From assembly GCF_002104995.1 (NCBI RefSeq), contig NW_024468329.1, positions 1 through 39,422 on the forward strand: DNA of 39,422 nt. Reading direction: 5' to 3'. The DNA is from Linderina pennispora (Eukaryota; Kickxellomycota; Kickxellomycetes; Kickxellales; Kickxellaceae). Below, in pieces: positions 27,033 to 37,454 of this stretch; the first letter of the stretch is position 1; every line of letters starts with the position of its first letter. The notes beneath the pieces were generated by a model. The model worked only from the letters and a program-made list of their open reading frames with translations, ran no database searches and was not told the origin of the DNA. Position numbers and translations under genes: made by a program.

Positions 27033-27410
27033 ATGTCAGACACGCAGCTCAACGTTATCACCGTCCGCGTCATCAAAAACTTCGAGTACCGCACGTGCAA
27101 GAACCTCATTCTGAAGGTTGACTTGGCAAACACAACCATCGCAGAGCTCAAGGACCTCTGCCGGCAGAAGATCCAGACTGAGGCTGGCTTCAAGCCTTAC
27201 CGCAACGTTGAGCTCGACACCCTGAAGATCTATACCCAGGCGTTCGGCCACAAGACCCAGAACCTGATCATCAACCTCGAAGACGAGGGGTTCTTGCGGG
27301 ACGAGCTGGCCACTCTCGAATTTGCCGGTATCCGCAACGAGACTGAGCTGTCGTTCTTCAACATGGATGCCTACATGGCATACGCCAGGGACCCGAAGAT
27401 GGCATGGTAG
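27033..27410 (+). CDS. UPF0538 (C2orf76-like) protein
   Basis: The 125-residue product begins MSDTQLNVITVRVIKNFEYRTCKN and follows the UPF0538 layout: a beta-grasp-like strand pair, FKPYRNVELDTLKIYTQA, LIINLEDEG, ATLEFAGIRNETELSFFN and a C-terminal tryptophan. The human relative is C2orf76. The family's function is not established; the order of strands and helix resembles a ubiquitin-like fold. Length matches the family and no intron is needed. It converges on the SWI/SNF gene, with about 100 bases between the stops. Confidence 0.88.
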   Translation: MSDTQLNVITVRVIKNFEYRTCKNLILKVDLANTTIAELKDLCRQKIQTEAGFKPYRNVELDTLKIYTQAFGHKTQNLIINLEDEGFLRDELATLEFAGIRNETELSFFNMDAYMAYARDPKMAW

Positions 27411-27507
27411 ACCAGATGCTTGTTAAACAGATATAGGATATGCATAACTAAAGAATAAAACTGAAAATGCTGGAAACGAAGGGTGTTCAAATATGCTGTA
27501 GGTATTT

Positions 27508-30500
27508 TTAGAGCTGGCCGTTCTGGTGAAGGTGGCTCGGGTCTTCAGGGGTTGCGAATCCGCCGTGGCTCGACATTGTTGGCGACGCCTGGTTCACCAG
27601 CGGTGACGCTGGATGCGCAGCAGCAACGCCATTCTGCATCGACGGCGACTCTTGAACTGGCGACACGCCGGCGATTGGCACCTGCGGCAGCTGGGGCTGA
27701 GGCGACACCTGTGCCTGCTGCACTTGCTGCTGTTGAAGAGCCAGGTTGAACACAGCAGGCAGCGGCGACTGGGTGCCGATCGGCGTGTGGTAGTTCTGGC
27801 CGGTCATCTTCTCCAGCGTGTCCTCCAGCGCTTTCTGCATCTCGCACGCATCCTCGTACACCATCGACCCCTCCTCGTTGTATGTGCGCGCATTGTCAAA
27901 CATCAGCTTCCAGTCCTTGTGGAAGTCCTCGACTGTCAGGTAGTGCGCCGATCTGACCTTCTTGCGGATGTTTTTCATGGCAATTGGGTGGCGGATGATC
28001 ACATAGTAGTCCGGGTAGTCCCGCTTGCTGGGCACCTCCAGGAACAGGTCGCAGCGCCGACGCTGGTATTCGGGGTCGATGCACGCCTCCACAGCCTTGA
28101 ACGAGGCTTCGAAGACGCCGTTGAGTTGGGCACGCTCCTCTGCCGCCAAAGGATCGACTGCACCTCCCTTGCGCCGGCCCTTGCGACTGCCCCCAGACGG
28201 CGTCGCTGCCCCGGCAGGTGTGCTGGACCCAGTGGCATCGTCATCCAGCTTCGCCCGCTTGCGCCCGCTGCGACTCCTGCCGCCGGAGCTGGGTGTCGCG
28301 TCTCCTGACTCGGCCATCACAACGTCGCCAGTCTCGTCGATTGCTGTGCCGCTGCCGCTGGGCGTCTGTGCCATGGTGCTGGTGCCGCTGCCGCTACGGC
28401 GGGGACGGCCGCGCTTGCGAGGGTTGCGTGCGGTACTGCCGGTATCGCTAGCTCCCTCGGACGGCACATCGTTGTCGTCGCCAACAGATGCGCTGTCGAT
28501 GTCGCCGATCTTGCTGCGCAGGTGTTGCTGTAGCAGCTTCTCCTCCTTGCGCTTGCGGGCGCGCTCCTCCTTCTCGCGCTTCTTGGCAATGTAGTCGTCC
28601 AGGTCGACATTGTCGTCTTCCAGCGCATCAAGCCACTGCTCCTCGGACAGGCCGTCGTCGTAGTACACGCGCTTGCTGTTGCGCGCCTTGTCCTTGACCG
28701 CCTCTTCTTCCTTGCGCTGCCGCTCCAGCTCTGGGTCGTAGTCGTGCCGGTACTCTTCAGGCAGTTCGGCATCAGTGAACAGCCGCTCAGGCAGTCTACC
28801 GGTGTTTCCGGCATCCACCCATTCGACCTTCTCTTGCGCCCGCCGCTCCTCGTCCATGCGAGCAAAGATGACCCGTTCCTCGTCACTGCGGGCCAGCAGC
28901 TCGTTGAGGTCCTCATCGGTGTTGGCTCCGTCCTCGCCTTCACTGTCCTCGCTGTTGTCGTCCGCCTTGAGCAGCGACCGCAAAAAGTTTTCGCGCTCCT
29001 CAGCCGTACTCTTCTGGTCAAACTTTCCGGCCTGGATAATCTTGCCGTCGAGGTCGCGCTTGTACTCGGCACGCGCCAGGATCTTCTCTTCCACAGAGTT
29101 GGTCGTGATCAACCGCAGAATACGCACCTCGTTCTTCTGCCCAATGCGATGCGCACGGTCCATAGCCTGGCTATCCGCCGACGGGTTCCAGTCAGAGTCG
29201 AAGATGACGACCGTATCGGCGGTCTGCAGATTGAGACCCTGGCCACCAGCACGCGTACTGAGCAAGAACACCTTGAATGGCGAGTCGGGCGAGTTGAACG
29301 TGTGCATCTGCTCACGGCGCGCATCGTCAGACGTCGAACCGTCGAGACGCAGCGAGCGGATGCCGCGCCAGGTCAAAAAGTCCTCCATGATCGTCATGAT
29401 CTGGGTCATCTGGAAGAAGATAAGCACCTTGTGGTTGGTAGCCAGCAGCTTGGCCAGCACACGGTCCAGCAGCTCAAACTTGCCGGCAGTGCGGTACAGC
29501 AGGTTGTTGTTGGTGCGCGTTGGGTTGATGCGCGCCTCTACTTCGTCGTAGACGAACGGGTGGTTGCAGATCTTGCGCAGCTGCATGATCATATTGTTGA
29601 GACTGGCGTTGCTGCTGCGACCGCCAGGCTTGTCAATGCTGACGCCAGGGAACAGCGTGCCAAACTTGCGCATCTGGTGGTACAGCCGCGACTGCACGGC
29701 CGACATGCTGCACTTGATGACGTGCTCGACCTTGTCGGGCAGATCGACCTCGACGTCCTTCTTCATGCGGCGCAGCAGGAACGGGCGCAGCACCTTGTGC
29801 AGACGCTTGATAATCAGAAGCTGCTCTTCCTCGTTCAGCTCGATCTTGTCCTGTCCTCCAGCGCCGGCAAACGGCGTGTTGAACCACTCGTCAAAGCTCT
29901 GCACCGATGAAAACACGCGCGGCAGGACAAAGTTGAGCAATGCCCACAGCTCAGGCAGGTTGTTCTGCAGCGGCGTTCCGGTCAGAATCAGGCGGTACCG
30001 CGTGTTATAGTACGTGGTCAGAATAGTCGCCAGCTTCGACTGTGTGTTCTTCAGGCGATGGCCCTCGTCAATAATCATGTGGATCCACTTGATCTTGGCC
30101 AGCATTGGCCGGTCCTTGATGATGTAGTCGTAGGTCGTCAGCAGGACCTGGAAGGCTCCACGGCGGATCTGGTTCTGCAGCGTGCGGCGCTGTGTGGGGT
30201 TGCCCTTGTATCCAATGACTGACACCGACGGCGCCCACTTGGCAAACTCGAGGATCCAGTTGGTGATGGTCGACAGCGGCACAATGATCAGGAACGGGCC
30301 ATCCTGCTGCTTCTTCTCAATCAGGTATGTCACCAGCGAGATGGTCTGGATGGTCTTTCCAAGACCCATCTCGTCAGCCAGGATACCGTTCAGCCTGTTG
30401 TTGTACAGCGACACCATCCACTCGAGACCCCGCAGCTGGTAGTCCTTCAGCTGGCCGCCGATCAGGATGGAGGGCTGTGCCACGATAGGCTCCTTGACGC

Positions 30501-32115
30501 GATGGGCGACTGCAAAGTAGTCGCGGGTCTGCGCATCGTCCGGATCGTCATCCACAGCCTCGGCATTGTCCTGCAGCCACGACGGCACAGGCTCGCTGGC
30601 ACCGACGGGGTTGCTGTCGGTGGCCACCGATGCCTTCTGCTGGCCCACGGCGTCGATGAGCGAGCTGAGGAACTGGTCGGTCTGCTCCAGCAGGTGCGAG
30701 ATACGCGTGTCCTTCTCCTTGTCGACGAGCTTCAGGTACGCCTCTTCGTCACCGGCCTTGAGAGCCTGGATACGCTCGCGGGCAATGCGCTCCTTGCGCT
30801 TCTGCTCCTCGCGCTCTGCGTGCGAGTGGAATGTCAGGATCGATCGGCCGAGCTTTGACATGCGCTGCTGGTGGCCCTTGTGCCACGCAACAAGGTTCGC
30901 GCCATGGTTGGTCATGGCCAAGAGCTGCTGCCGGTGCTGGTCGACCTCGCGGCGCTCGCGCTCCTGCCTCTGCTGCCGCTCCATCTTTTCGGTCAGCCGG
31001 GCTTCGCGCTGCGACTGCTTCTTCATGCGACGCAGTGCTGTGCGATCGCCGGCCACACCAAGCTGCGAGGCACGAGTGATTCCGCGGACGACCTCGGCCC
31101 GGAGCTCACGCTGCTTGTGCCGCAGGCCTAGCGCCTTGAGTTCAATGATTGATTTTAACCGAGCACTCGACTCGGCATTGGTGATCAGGCCCGGCCGCAT
31201 AAACAGACCGCCCTCTTGGGCAATGTCGATGCGGTCGTCGCTGATGTTGGCAGGCATCTCCGACAGCTCCTTGATCCGGTACTCGATGCGCGCATCGCGT
31301 CTGCGCTCGCGTTCCTGGGCCATTGCTCGCACATCAATGCCAGTGGGCGTGATGCTGGGAACCAGAAGCCGCTGCATCCGCGCGGCCTGGTCTCCGCCGT
31401 GAAGCTTCTCCTTGAGGAGCTGGTGCGGCGAGACAAAGTTTATTGGCTGGGGCAGGGGCGGCAGTAGGAGCTCGACCTTGAAGCCTGAGACATTCGTTCC
31501 GTTAACTTTGAGATTCGAGTGCACTGAGCTGACAACACCGCCGGCAACGCTATCGAGTCCCTCTGGAGGCGTGTCAAGGAGCCGCTTTTCGTCCTCGGGA
31601 ATGCTGCTGGCCCACAGCTCCTGGCGCAGCTGCGGCGGCAGGGGCTGGTTCTTTGAAACAAGCCTGAACGCATGGATCTGCTTGCGCAGTGTGGCGATGT
31701 CGGCCTGTGAAAACTGCGGTGGCGGGACTGCAGGCTCCTTGGTCTGCTGTGACTGCTCTGCTGACACTACCGCCGTGACTGTCTCCGATGACTGTGATCC
31801 ATTGGTGGTGCTTCCATTCGTAACTGTAGGCAACGTTGGCTCTGTTTTGACAGGTGTTGCGGACCCAGGTGTTGGTTGCTGCTGCTGCTGTTGTAGTTGC
31901 TGTTGGAACTGTTGCTGCTGAGCAGCCAGCTGGCGAATAAATGCCATGAGCTTGGCCATCTCTGGGCTGTTCTCTTCCGTCGCCCCGCGGGCTCGTAGCG
32001 CCTGGACAGCCTGGACAACCTGGCTGATCTTTTCTCTAGCATCCAAGCCCGGCTGTTGCTCGCCGCCTCCAGCAACGGTGCTGACCGGGGTTTGTTCTGC
32101 CGCTGTCGCCTGCAT
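27508..32115 (-). CDS. SWI/SNF-family chromatin remodelling ATPase with bromodomain (Snf2/Sth1/Brg1 type)
   Basis: The 1,535-residue product is the motor of a SWI/SNF or RSC remodeller. Order of parts: Gln-rich N-terminus, a QLQ domain (FSQADIATLRKQIHAF, about residue 133), a long basic helical HSA region (about 270-450), the SNF2 ATPase beginning LKDYQLRGLEWM (about 555) with GILADEMGLGKTIQT and MIIDEGHRLKN, helicase-C ending in RAHRIGQ (about 988), a SnAC-like stretch, an AT-hook KRGRPRRSG (about 1240), and a bromodomain (about 1360-1430) with DYPDYYVIIRHPI. All ATPase motifs are intact. I use the ATG at 32113-32115; the residues before it in the open frame come from an intron in the 5' leader. 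Only one such gene is seen, so Snf2 and Sth1 roles cannot be told apart. Confidence 0.95.
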   Translation of the reverse strand: MQATAAEQTPVSTVAGGGEQQPGLDAREKISQVVQAVQALRARGATEENSPEMAKLMAFIRQLAAQQQQFQQQLQQQQQQPTPGSATPVKTEPTLPTVTNGSTTNGSQSSETVTAVVSAEQSQQTKEPAVPPPQFSQADIATLRKQIHAFRLVSKNQPLPPQLRQELWASSIPEDEKRLLDTPPEGLDSVAGGVVSSVHSNLKVNGTNVSGFKVELLLPPLPQPINFVSPHQLLKEKLHGGDQAARMQRLLVPSITPTGIDVRAMAQERERRRDARIEYRIKELSEMPANISDDRIDIAQEGGLFMRPGLITNAESSARLKSIIELKALGLRHKQRELRAEVVRGITRASQLGVAGDRTALRRMKKQSQREARLTEKMERQQRQERERREVDQHRQQLLAMTNHGANLVAWHKGHQQRMSKLGRSILTFHSHAEREEQKRKERIARERIQALKAGDEEAYLKLVDKEKDTRISHLLEQTDQFLSSLIDAVGQQKASVATDSNPVGASEPVPSWLQDNAEAVDDDPDDAQTRDYFAVAHRVKEPIVAQPSILIGGQLKDYQLRGLEWMVSLYNNRLNGILADEMGLGKTIQTISLVTYLIEKKQQDGPFLIIVPLSTITNWILEFAKWAPSVSVIGYKGNPTQRRTLQNQIRRGAFQVLLTTYDYIIKDRPMLAKIKWIHMIIDEGHRLKNTQSKLATILTTYYNTRYRLILTGTPLQNNLPELWALLNFVLPRVFSSVQSFDEWFNTPFAGAGGQDKIELNEEEQLLIIKRLHKVLRPFLLRRMKKDVEVDLPDKVEHVIKCSMSAVQSRLYHQMRKFGTLFPGVSIDKPGGRSSNASLNNMIMQLRKICNHPFVYDEVEARINPTRTNNNLLYRTAGKFELLDRVLAKLLATNHKVLIFFQMTQIMTIMEDFLTWRGIRSLRLDGSTSDDARREQMHTFNSPDSPFKVFLLSTRAGGQGLNLQTADTVVIFDSDWNPSADSQAMDRAHRIGQKNEVRILRLITTNSVEEKILARAEYKRDLDGKIIQAGKFDQKSTAEERENFLRSLLKADDNSEDSEGEDGANTDEDLNELLARSDEERVIFARMDEERRAQEKVEWVDAGNTGRLPERLFTDAELPEEYRHDYDPELERQRKEEEAVKDKARNSKRVYYDDGLSEEQWLDALEDDNVDLDDYIAKKREKEERARKRKEEKLLQQHLRSKIGDIDSASVGDDNDVPSEGASDTGSTARNPRKRGRPRRSGSGTSTMAQTPSGSGTAIDETGDVVMAESGDATPSSGGRSRSGRKRAKLDDDATGSSTPAGAATPSGGSRKGRRKGGAVDPLAAEERAQLNGVFEASFKAVEACIDPEYQRRRCDLFLEVPSKRDYPDYYVIIRHPIAMKNIRKKVRSAHYLTVEDFHKDWKLMFDNARTYNEEGSMVYEDACEMQKALEDTLEKMTGQNYHTPIGTQSPLPAVFNLALQQQQVQQAQVSPQPQLPQVPIAGVSPVQESPSMQNGVAAAHPASPLVNQASPTMSSHGGFATPEDPSHLHQNGQL

Positions 32116-32126
32116 TTCGCAGAATG

Positions 32127-32214
32127 CTACAAAATAGAAAACGGCTGCTCTCAGCAAAAGGCGCGTTGATCGTGAAGGGGTGCGAAGGGAAGAAGCGACG
32201 AGTGCGGTGCTTAC
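32127..32214 (-). other. probable 5' leader intron of the SWI/SNF gene (88 bases)
   Basis: Donor AG|GTAAGC at 32214 and acceptor TTTTGTAG at 32127, 11 bases before the ATG. Size and signals match the coding introns of this window. Transcript data would be needed to confirm it. Confidence 0.6.
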
Positions 32215-32670
32215 CTGTCAAGCGGGCAAATTGGAGAAGGGTGTGAGGGGCTGGTGAAAAAGCTAAATTGAGTCGAAAGGAATATACGCTGGCAAGCTCT
32301 CAAAAGTGCGAGGGCCGAGCGCAGGTGCTTTTTGGAGGTGATCTAGAAGTACCAGGGGTGGGAAGATGATAGCGCACGAGGCGGTGCTGTTATTTTCCAG
32401 GCAGAGGTTGTCCCTGACGACGCGAAAAAAAAAAAAAAGAAAAAGTGAGGAAAAAGCTGTTTGGAGCTGAGTGCCACGGATTGCGAGTGATGAGTGAGAA
32501 AAGAGCGACGAAAAAAGCATGCAGCTCATTTTCCACCAAATTCTTACGCGGAATAAAGGCCCGCTCGGATTGGCTGTGTGCGCCGGCACGTGGAAGCCAG
32601 ACACATTGTGCGGCCCAATCATGGCCTTGGGCTAATTGGATATATTGAAAGCTTGATTGATCAAGGTGAT
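32215..32670. other. promoter region of the SWI/SNF gene
   Basis: About 455 bases between the leader intron of the SWI/SNF gene and the end of COQ2. It holds an A-rich tract near 32426-32444 and no credible gene. Confidence 0.5.
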
Positions 32671-34030
32671 CTATGCGATGGTCTCACCGGTCTTCTGGGA
32701 ATCGTCCTCCTTGTCTGTGAGCTGGTTGTAGGCTATGTCGGCGGCAATGGCACTGAAGATGATGGCACCGAACCAGGTGTTGGACTTGAAAATTTTCCAG
32801 CACTTTGCCGGATTGTTGATGTCGACAGTCTTGAGCTGCCAGATCAGATGGGCGCTGCCGGCACCCAGCGCAGTCAAGTAAAAAGGCAAGCCCTGGCCGT
32901 TCATGTATCCAGCCAGCGAGATTAGGCTCATGGTGGTCGCCGAGAAGCCCGTGAGGATGAGCCGAGTGCTATCGCCGAACAGCAGCGAAGTTGACTTTAC
33001 GCCAGCGACAACATCATCACGCTTGTCCTGGTGGCCGTATATTGTGTCATACACGAGCGTCCATGACACACCAGCAGCGTAAAGCGGCAGCGTGACGGCC
33101 CAGTTCATGCCACCAGTGATAGCAGTCCACCCGACCAGCGCACCCCAGTTGAAGGCGAGGCCAAGCACAAACTGCGGCCAGTACGTGATACGCTTCATAA
33201 ACGGGTAGATGATGACCAGAGGCATTGATCCGAGCGTGAACGCGATCGTGTACGGGTTGAGCTGGACCAGAACACCCAGGGCGACGGACAGCTGGGCACC
33301 TAGGAACACAAATGCCTTGGGCCGGCTGATCAGTCCTGAGGCAATGGGCCGGATGCGAGTGCGCTCGACCATCTTGTCAAACTTGACATCCCACATGTCA
33401 TTAATGGTGCATCCGGCGCCTCGCATGACCACAGCACCAGTGCCAAACAGCGCCAGCATGTATGCCATCTCGGTAGGCGGCATGCCGGTGCTGTAGGCGG
33501 CCATGCCGATTCCCCAAGCTACGCAGTAAACCCATCCAGCCAAAGCATTATTAGCGTCTACTTTGTTAAATATTCGCAGTGACATAGGCGTCGATGCTCT
33601 GCAACTTACCACACGGCCAGTACAGCAGCCAGGTGCCAATGGGCTTATCGATCCGGGTCAGGAACAGGTATGGCCGGGTGCTCTTTGGGAACCGGTCAAT
33701 AAACGGTCCGTAGCTGGGCACTGCAGGAACTGCTGGCTCCGATGAGGACAGCGATGCTTCTGCGTTCTTTGCTGGCTGTGTCGACGACGAATACTGGGCG
33801 CTGAGTGCAGGGATAACAGAGAGTCGCGGCTTAGCGTAGTGGCAGAGGCTGGTGCGCGAGGTGGCCTGCAGCCGCTGGGTGTGGAGCGACTGCGCACGGG
33901 GGCTGAAAGAGCTGCTTGTAGCGCCAGCAGCATGGGCAGGTCGCTGGTTAAACAGCGGTCCGCGCAAGTACTGGATAGCCGACAGACTGCTGCGGGCGTT
34001 CACCGAGCGGCCTAGTGTCCGGGAAAGCAT
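32671..34030 (-). CDS. COQ2: 4-hydroxybenzoate polyprenyltransferase (COQ2), two exons
   Basis: COQ2 joins a polyprenyl chain to 4-hydroxybenzoate in the mitochondrial inner membrane, the committed step of ubiquinone synthesis. Exon 1 (34030-33610) gives a Ser/Arg-rich presequence and the first helix up to LLYWPC. After a GT-AG intron, exon 2 (33518-32671) resumes AWGIGMAAY. The first Asp-rich motif is NDMWDVKFD and the second is YDTIYGHQDKRDD, both complete; about eight helices follow the UbiA pattern. Joined length is 422 residues. The gene shares a 194-base divergent promoter with the four-helix membrane protein at 34225. Confidence 0.93.
33519..33609 (-). other. intron of COQ2 (91 bases)
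   Basis: Donor GTAAGT, branch-like GCTAATAA and acceptor GCGTAG on the minus strand. Splicing joins TGT-G to CT-TGG and gives the conserved LLYWPCAWGIGMAA reading. Confidence 0.9.
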
Positions 34031-34224
34031 CGTCGGGAGAAAAATAGACGTAAAAGCATAAAAGCGAAGCTGAGAAGCGACTTTGCTGATAACAGCCAGG
34101 AACTAGCCTCTTGGTTTGCGACTATTTTCCTCCTTCCTGGAGTGGTTTTTTGTGCAAGTCCGCCGCCTCTGCTTTTCTGCTCCACATTAATTTTTTTTCC
34201 GCATCCGAAATTGCCAACCTCACA

Positions 34225-34845
34225 ATGAGCCAGCGAAGCAGCGTGAAATTCCCCCGCAAGCAGGAGGAGCTGACCAGAGACACGCCCAAGGTGCGCGAGA
34301 ACTACGACCCACAGCAGCTGATGGAGGAGCTGAAGAACGAGGTCCTGACGGAAGAGGAGCAGCTGCGTATCTTGCAAAAGCTGATCTACCAGACCGACGC
34401 CGACATCGAGACCTTCTCGACGTTCCTAAAGTTGCCGGTTGTGGTCACCCTGATGCTAAACCTGATCTTTGTCTACCGGTACGTGATGGGAGGGCTCGCG
34501 GGCTATGGCCGAGGACTGCCGACTCTGCCGTTTGTCAACTACGAGATCCGGTCGCGCAACCCGATCATGGCGACGGAGCTTGGCGTGGTCATACTGCAGT
34601 TTGTGTTCTACATGCTCTCATCGCGCAGATGGGGGTGGATCATGAAGTCGATCTATTGGGTGCTTGCGGTCAGCGGAATCGGCCATGCGATGCTTTGCGA
34701 AAAGACGGGATTCATCGAGTTCCTGTGGTGGATGCTGCCTGTGCTCAATCTGCTAGTGGTCGGATATGCTCAGCTCAACATGCGGCGGAGTCTGCTTGAC
34801 ATTGAGGAGCTTGCCAAAAAGACGTATCACGTCAAGAGTGCCTAG
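34225..34845 (+). CDS. four-helix membrane protein, unrecognised
   Basis: The 206-residue product starts MSQRSSVKFPRKQEELTRD, with a hydrophilic, mostly helical head of about 65 residues (EEEQLRILQKLIYQTDADIE). Four hydrophobic segments follow, at roughly 70-90, 115-132, 140-158 and 163-183, and the tail ends LAKKTYHVKSA. There is no signal peptide. The N-terminus and four-helix layout resemble small ER or nuclear-envelope membrane proteins, but I do not recognise the family. I use the ATG at 34225 because the residues before it are 5' leader. It is divergent from COQ2. Confidence 0.8.
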   Translation: MSQRSSVKFPRKQEELTRDTPKVRENYDPQQLMEELKNEVLTEEEQLRILQKLIYQTDADIETFSTFLKLPVVVTLMLNLIFVYRYVMGGLAGYGRGLPTLPFVNYEIRSRNPIMATELGVVILQFVFYMLSSRRWGWIMKSIYWVLAVSGIGHAMLCEKTGFIEFLWWMLPVLNLLVVGYAQLNMRRSLLDIEELAKKTYHVKSA

Positions 34846-34949
34846 ACGCTCTCTCTTCTCATCTCTGTATATTACGTTTTTCAAGGGTGTCAACAGCTGA
34901 AGTCTTTATTAACAAGAATGATGATGCAGTTTCAGGTACCAAGTGAAAT

Positions 34950-35321
34950 CTAGTAGATACGGCCAGCGAATCCACCAAAGCCGCCAAACGGTGGAATGCC
35001 AGCCCCAACTCCGGCTCCAACCCCAGCGCCAACCCCAGCACCGACTCCCGCTCCGACTCCTGCCCCGACTCCAGCTCCAATTCCAGCGCCGTAACCGCCA
35101 AGCATACCGTAACCGCCGCCAATGCCATAGCCTCCACCAAACAGCCCGTACCCAGCACCAACACCAGCACCAACACCAGCACCGACTCCTGCTCCGACTC
35201 CTGCTCCGACTCCTGCTCCGACTCCTGCTCCAATTCCAGCACCGACTCCCGGGACACCATAGAACTGAGCAGAAGCAATGGTGCTCGAAAGGGCAATAAC
35301 TACGGCAAAGATCTTGACCAT
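34950..35321 (-). CDS. secreted Gly/Val/Ala-repeat protein (GVGA repeats)
   Basis: The 123-residue product has a signal peptide MVKIFAVVIALSSTIASAQ followed by almost nothing but glycine repeats: two arrays of GVGA units (with GIGA starts) separated by a Tyr/Gly segment GYGLFGGGYGIGGGYGMLGGY, and a short end IPPFGGFGGFAGRIY. The two arrays are close copies, so the gene grew by internal duplication. Composition resembles silk or elastin-like structural proteins, which fits a cell-wall or spore-surface role. The DNA repeat is a 12-base unit, prone to slippage, so copy number may vary. The ATG at 35319-35321 begins the signal peptide and a TATA box lies upstream. Confidence 0.75.
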   Translation of the reverse strand: MVKIFAVVIALSSTIASAQFYGVPGVGAGIGAGVGAGVGAGVGAGVGAGVGAGVGAGYGLFGGGYGIGGGYGMLGGYGAGIGAGVGAGVGAGVGAGVGAGVGAGVGAGIPPFGGFGGFAGRIY

Positions 35322-35423
35322 TATTGATATAAGGGTGTGCTGTTGATATGTGATTGAAAGTGAATTGCAAGGGAATATCGCTGTGATATGGAGTTGCTGG
35401 AAGATACAGCGCTGCACAAGGGA

Positions 35424-35431
35424 TATTTATA
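35424..35431 (-). promoter_or_regulatory. TATA box of the GVGA-repeat gene
   Basis: Minus-strand TATAAATA, 103 bases before the ATG at 35321. Confidence 0.6.
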
Positions 35432-35509
35432 TTCGACTAGCCCAAGCGATACCTCCTGCATGACTCTCACATCATGAAATTACCACACATTTGCCAGTCA
35501 GTAGATAGG

Positions 35510-37454
35510 TTAGTAAATTGGACAAAACACAGATGGAACTACGGTACAGTATAGAGTAGAGTTTAGATGGTAAAAGAAGTCAAATGAAAGAAAGCTATAT
35601 AAACAGTAGATGGCCAGAAGGACGCAGCTTGCGTCGCTCTCCTTCTGTTCTGCCACTTTTCGGAGACAAGGGGCACCGGGCATGAGTATGAACACATTGA
35701 GCGTGTGTGGGTTTTTCATATTGAGAGCGTAGCCCAAGCAGTTGGCAGCACTGATCCCAGGCATGACGTAGTGGAGCGTAGCAGCAGTGACGCCGCGCTA
35801 CTGCAAGCACTGCGGATCGTATTAACGCACTTCATGGCAACAGAGTAAGGACAGGATCGTGCTGCTGCGTGCCCAGGCGGATCACCCTCGATAGCCAGCG
35901 CAAGCAGCGTCCAGATAATCTCCTCCACTGGCCGCACATTGCCATACTTGGGAGCGCGGATATCAGCAAACGACGGCAGCTCGACTGCCAGCCACCAGCA
36001 CTTTGTGCAATCGGAGCACCCAGAGCACCAAAACACTCGCTGCCAAACGCCATGTTAACAGCAGCATGCCCTGCGATGTCGTCAGGGTCGAGGATACACG
36101 TCTGCGGACTCATATGGAGCGTATCCCGCAGATGCACGAGCCAGCGCTGGACAGCGCCGTGGCTCATATCGGCAGTCACCAGGTATGCAGGTGCTCGGAC
36201 GACGAGTCCTCGGGGTCAAGCACAGACAGCGTATACAGCGGGTATCCGTTGATGTTGGTGCCCATAGCGCGTTCCAGCGACAAGACAAGCGACGGCAGTG
36301 GTCTGTTGGCGATGGAAGGCACGATGCTGCCTGCGCACGCACAAAGCCAAACGAGAATGGCTCTGTTTCGACAAACGGCAGATGGCCAAGAGTCTTCCAC
36401 AGCGCCATCCACTGAGTCAGGCCGGTGGTTGCGTAGGGCGCCGGGGCAGGCGCAATCTGTATGTCCTGCGCATACAGTTTGGACAGCTCGCCAGCACTTG
36501 CCAGCGCTCCGGCCCCGGCAATGTGCGTGCTGGCCGACGAGGCCATGCTCGTATATGAGATGAGCGGCGTGTCGGGAATTGGCGTGTACTGGACGGGCTC
36601 AGGGGCTCGGTCGGCAGCGTGGTTGACGAGGATTCCGACGAGCTGTTTCTGGCCACACGTCTGCTGTGTTTCCTGGCGCTCTTCTTGGTCAGCTCGTGGC
36701 CATGGTGCATCGGGAAGTAGCGGATGGTGGCGGTCCCATCGATATCGCAGGTCACATAGGCGGCGCACGGACACCCGACCTTCTTTGACTTCCTCGTGTT
36801 CTTTGCAACCCGGCCCTCCAGCACTGCAATTTTATCTTTGGCCTTGATTTCAGGGCGGCCGTAGCAATGGCACACGTACTTGCAGTACCATCCGCGCACG
36901 CGCTTCTTCTTGCCGCCGCACTGGACAAACCGGAAGTTCCCTACCTTCTGCTCCTTATCAAGCCAGGCCGGGATCTGCGACTCATGCATGGTGAAGTGCT
37001 TGCAGTGGCCCACCTCATCATGCTCTTCGACAATGGTGGCCGAAGGGCTGGGGCTCTTGTCGGCGACCAGCTGGCCAGCAGAGGGAGTGAGGGGAGGGGC
37101 CATTAGGAACTGCAGCTCGGTGAGCGGCTGGTCAGGCACAGCAGCCGGTGGGTCAGCACAGGGCCGAACAGGTCGCACGCTAGTGGCGCGCCGTCGAAGG
37201 GGCAGCAATGGCTGAGTCAGGGCGGATGCCGAAGCCAGGAGCGCTTCGACATCCGGCCCGAGATTAGACGGGTCGTCACTACTACTACTACCAGGCGGGC
37301 GGCTGGTCAGCGAGGAGTAGATTGGGGATGTGGGCGGCAGCAGAGGCTGCGAGTTAGGCGCAGGGACAGGCTGCCTGGACCGCCAGACCTCTTTCCCGAG
37401 TTGCTGGAGTTGTTCATTGAATACAAGGGGTGCATCTTGTGCGAGTTGCTGCAA
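35510..37454 (-). CDS. FAR1/MULE transposase-like protein, read in five frames
   Basis: Coding sense runs from 37454 to 35510 but moves through five successive frames. Every step has the same direction, as if one base were missing each time. With five bases allowed the total is 650 codons. The first part is a Pro/Ser-rich leader, then a FAR1-like zinc domain: FRFVQCGGKKKRVRGWYCKY, CHCYG, GCPCAAYVTCDID and PMHHGHEL. The MULE core follows: MGTNINGYPLYTLSVLD, WLVHLRDTL and CILDPDDIAGHAAVNMAFG. The place of the first catalytic Asp reads LSLERAMGTN (Glu), and the usual Cys-x2-His region reads as a run of cysteines (FWCSGCSDCTKCWW). It could be a decayed Mutator-like element or a domesticated FAR1-type regulator in an error-prone assembly. 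I saw no terminal repeats. Confidence 0.6.

Noticed and set aside
28744-29910. Long plus-strand frame opposite the SWI/SNF gene
   Set aside because: It is the antisense shadow of a conserved ATPase and has no family character.
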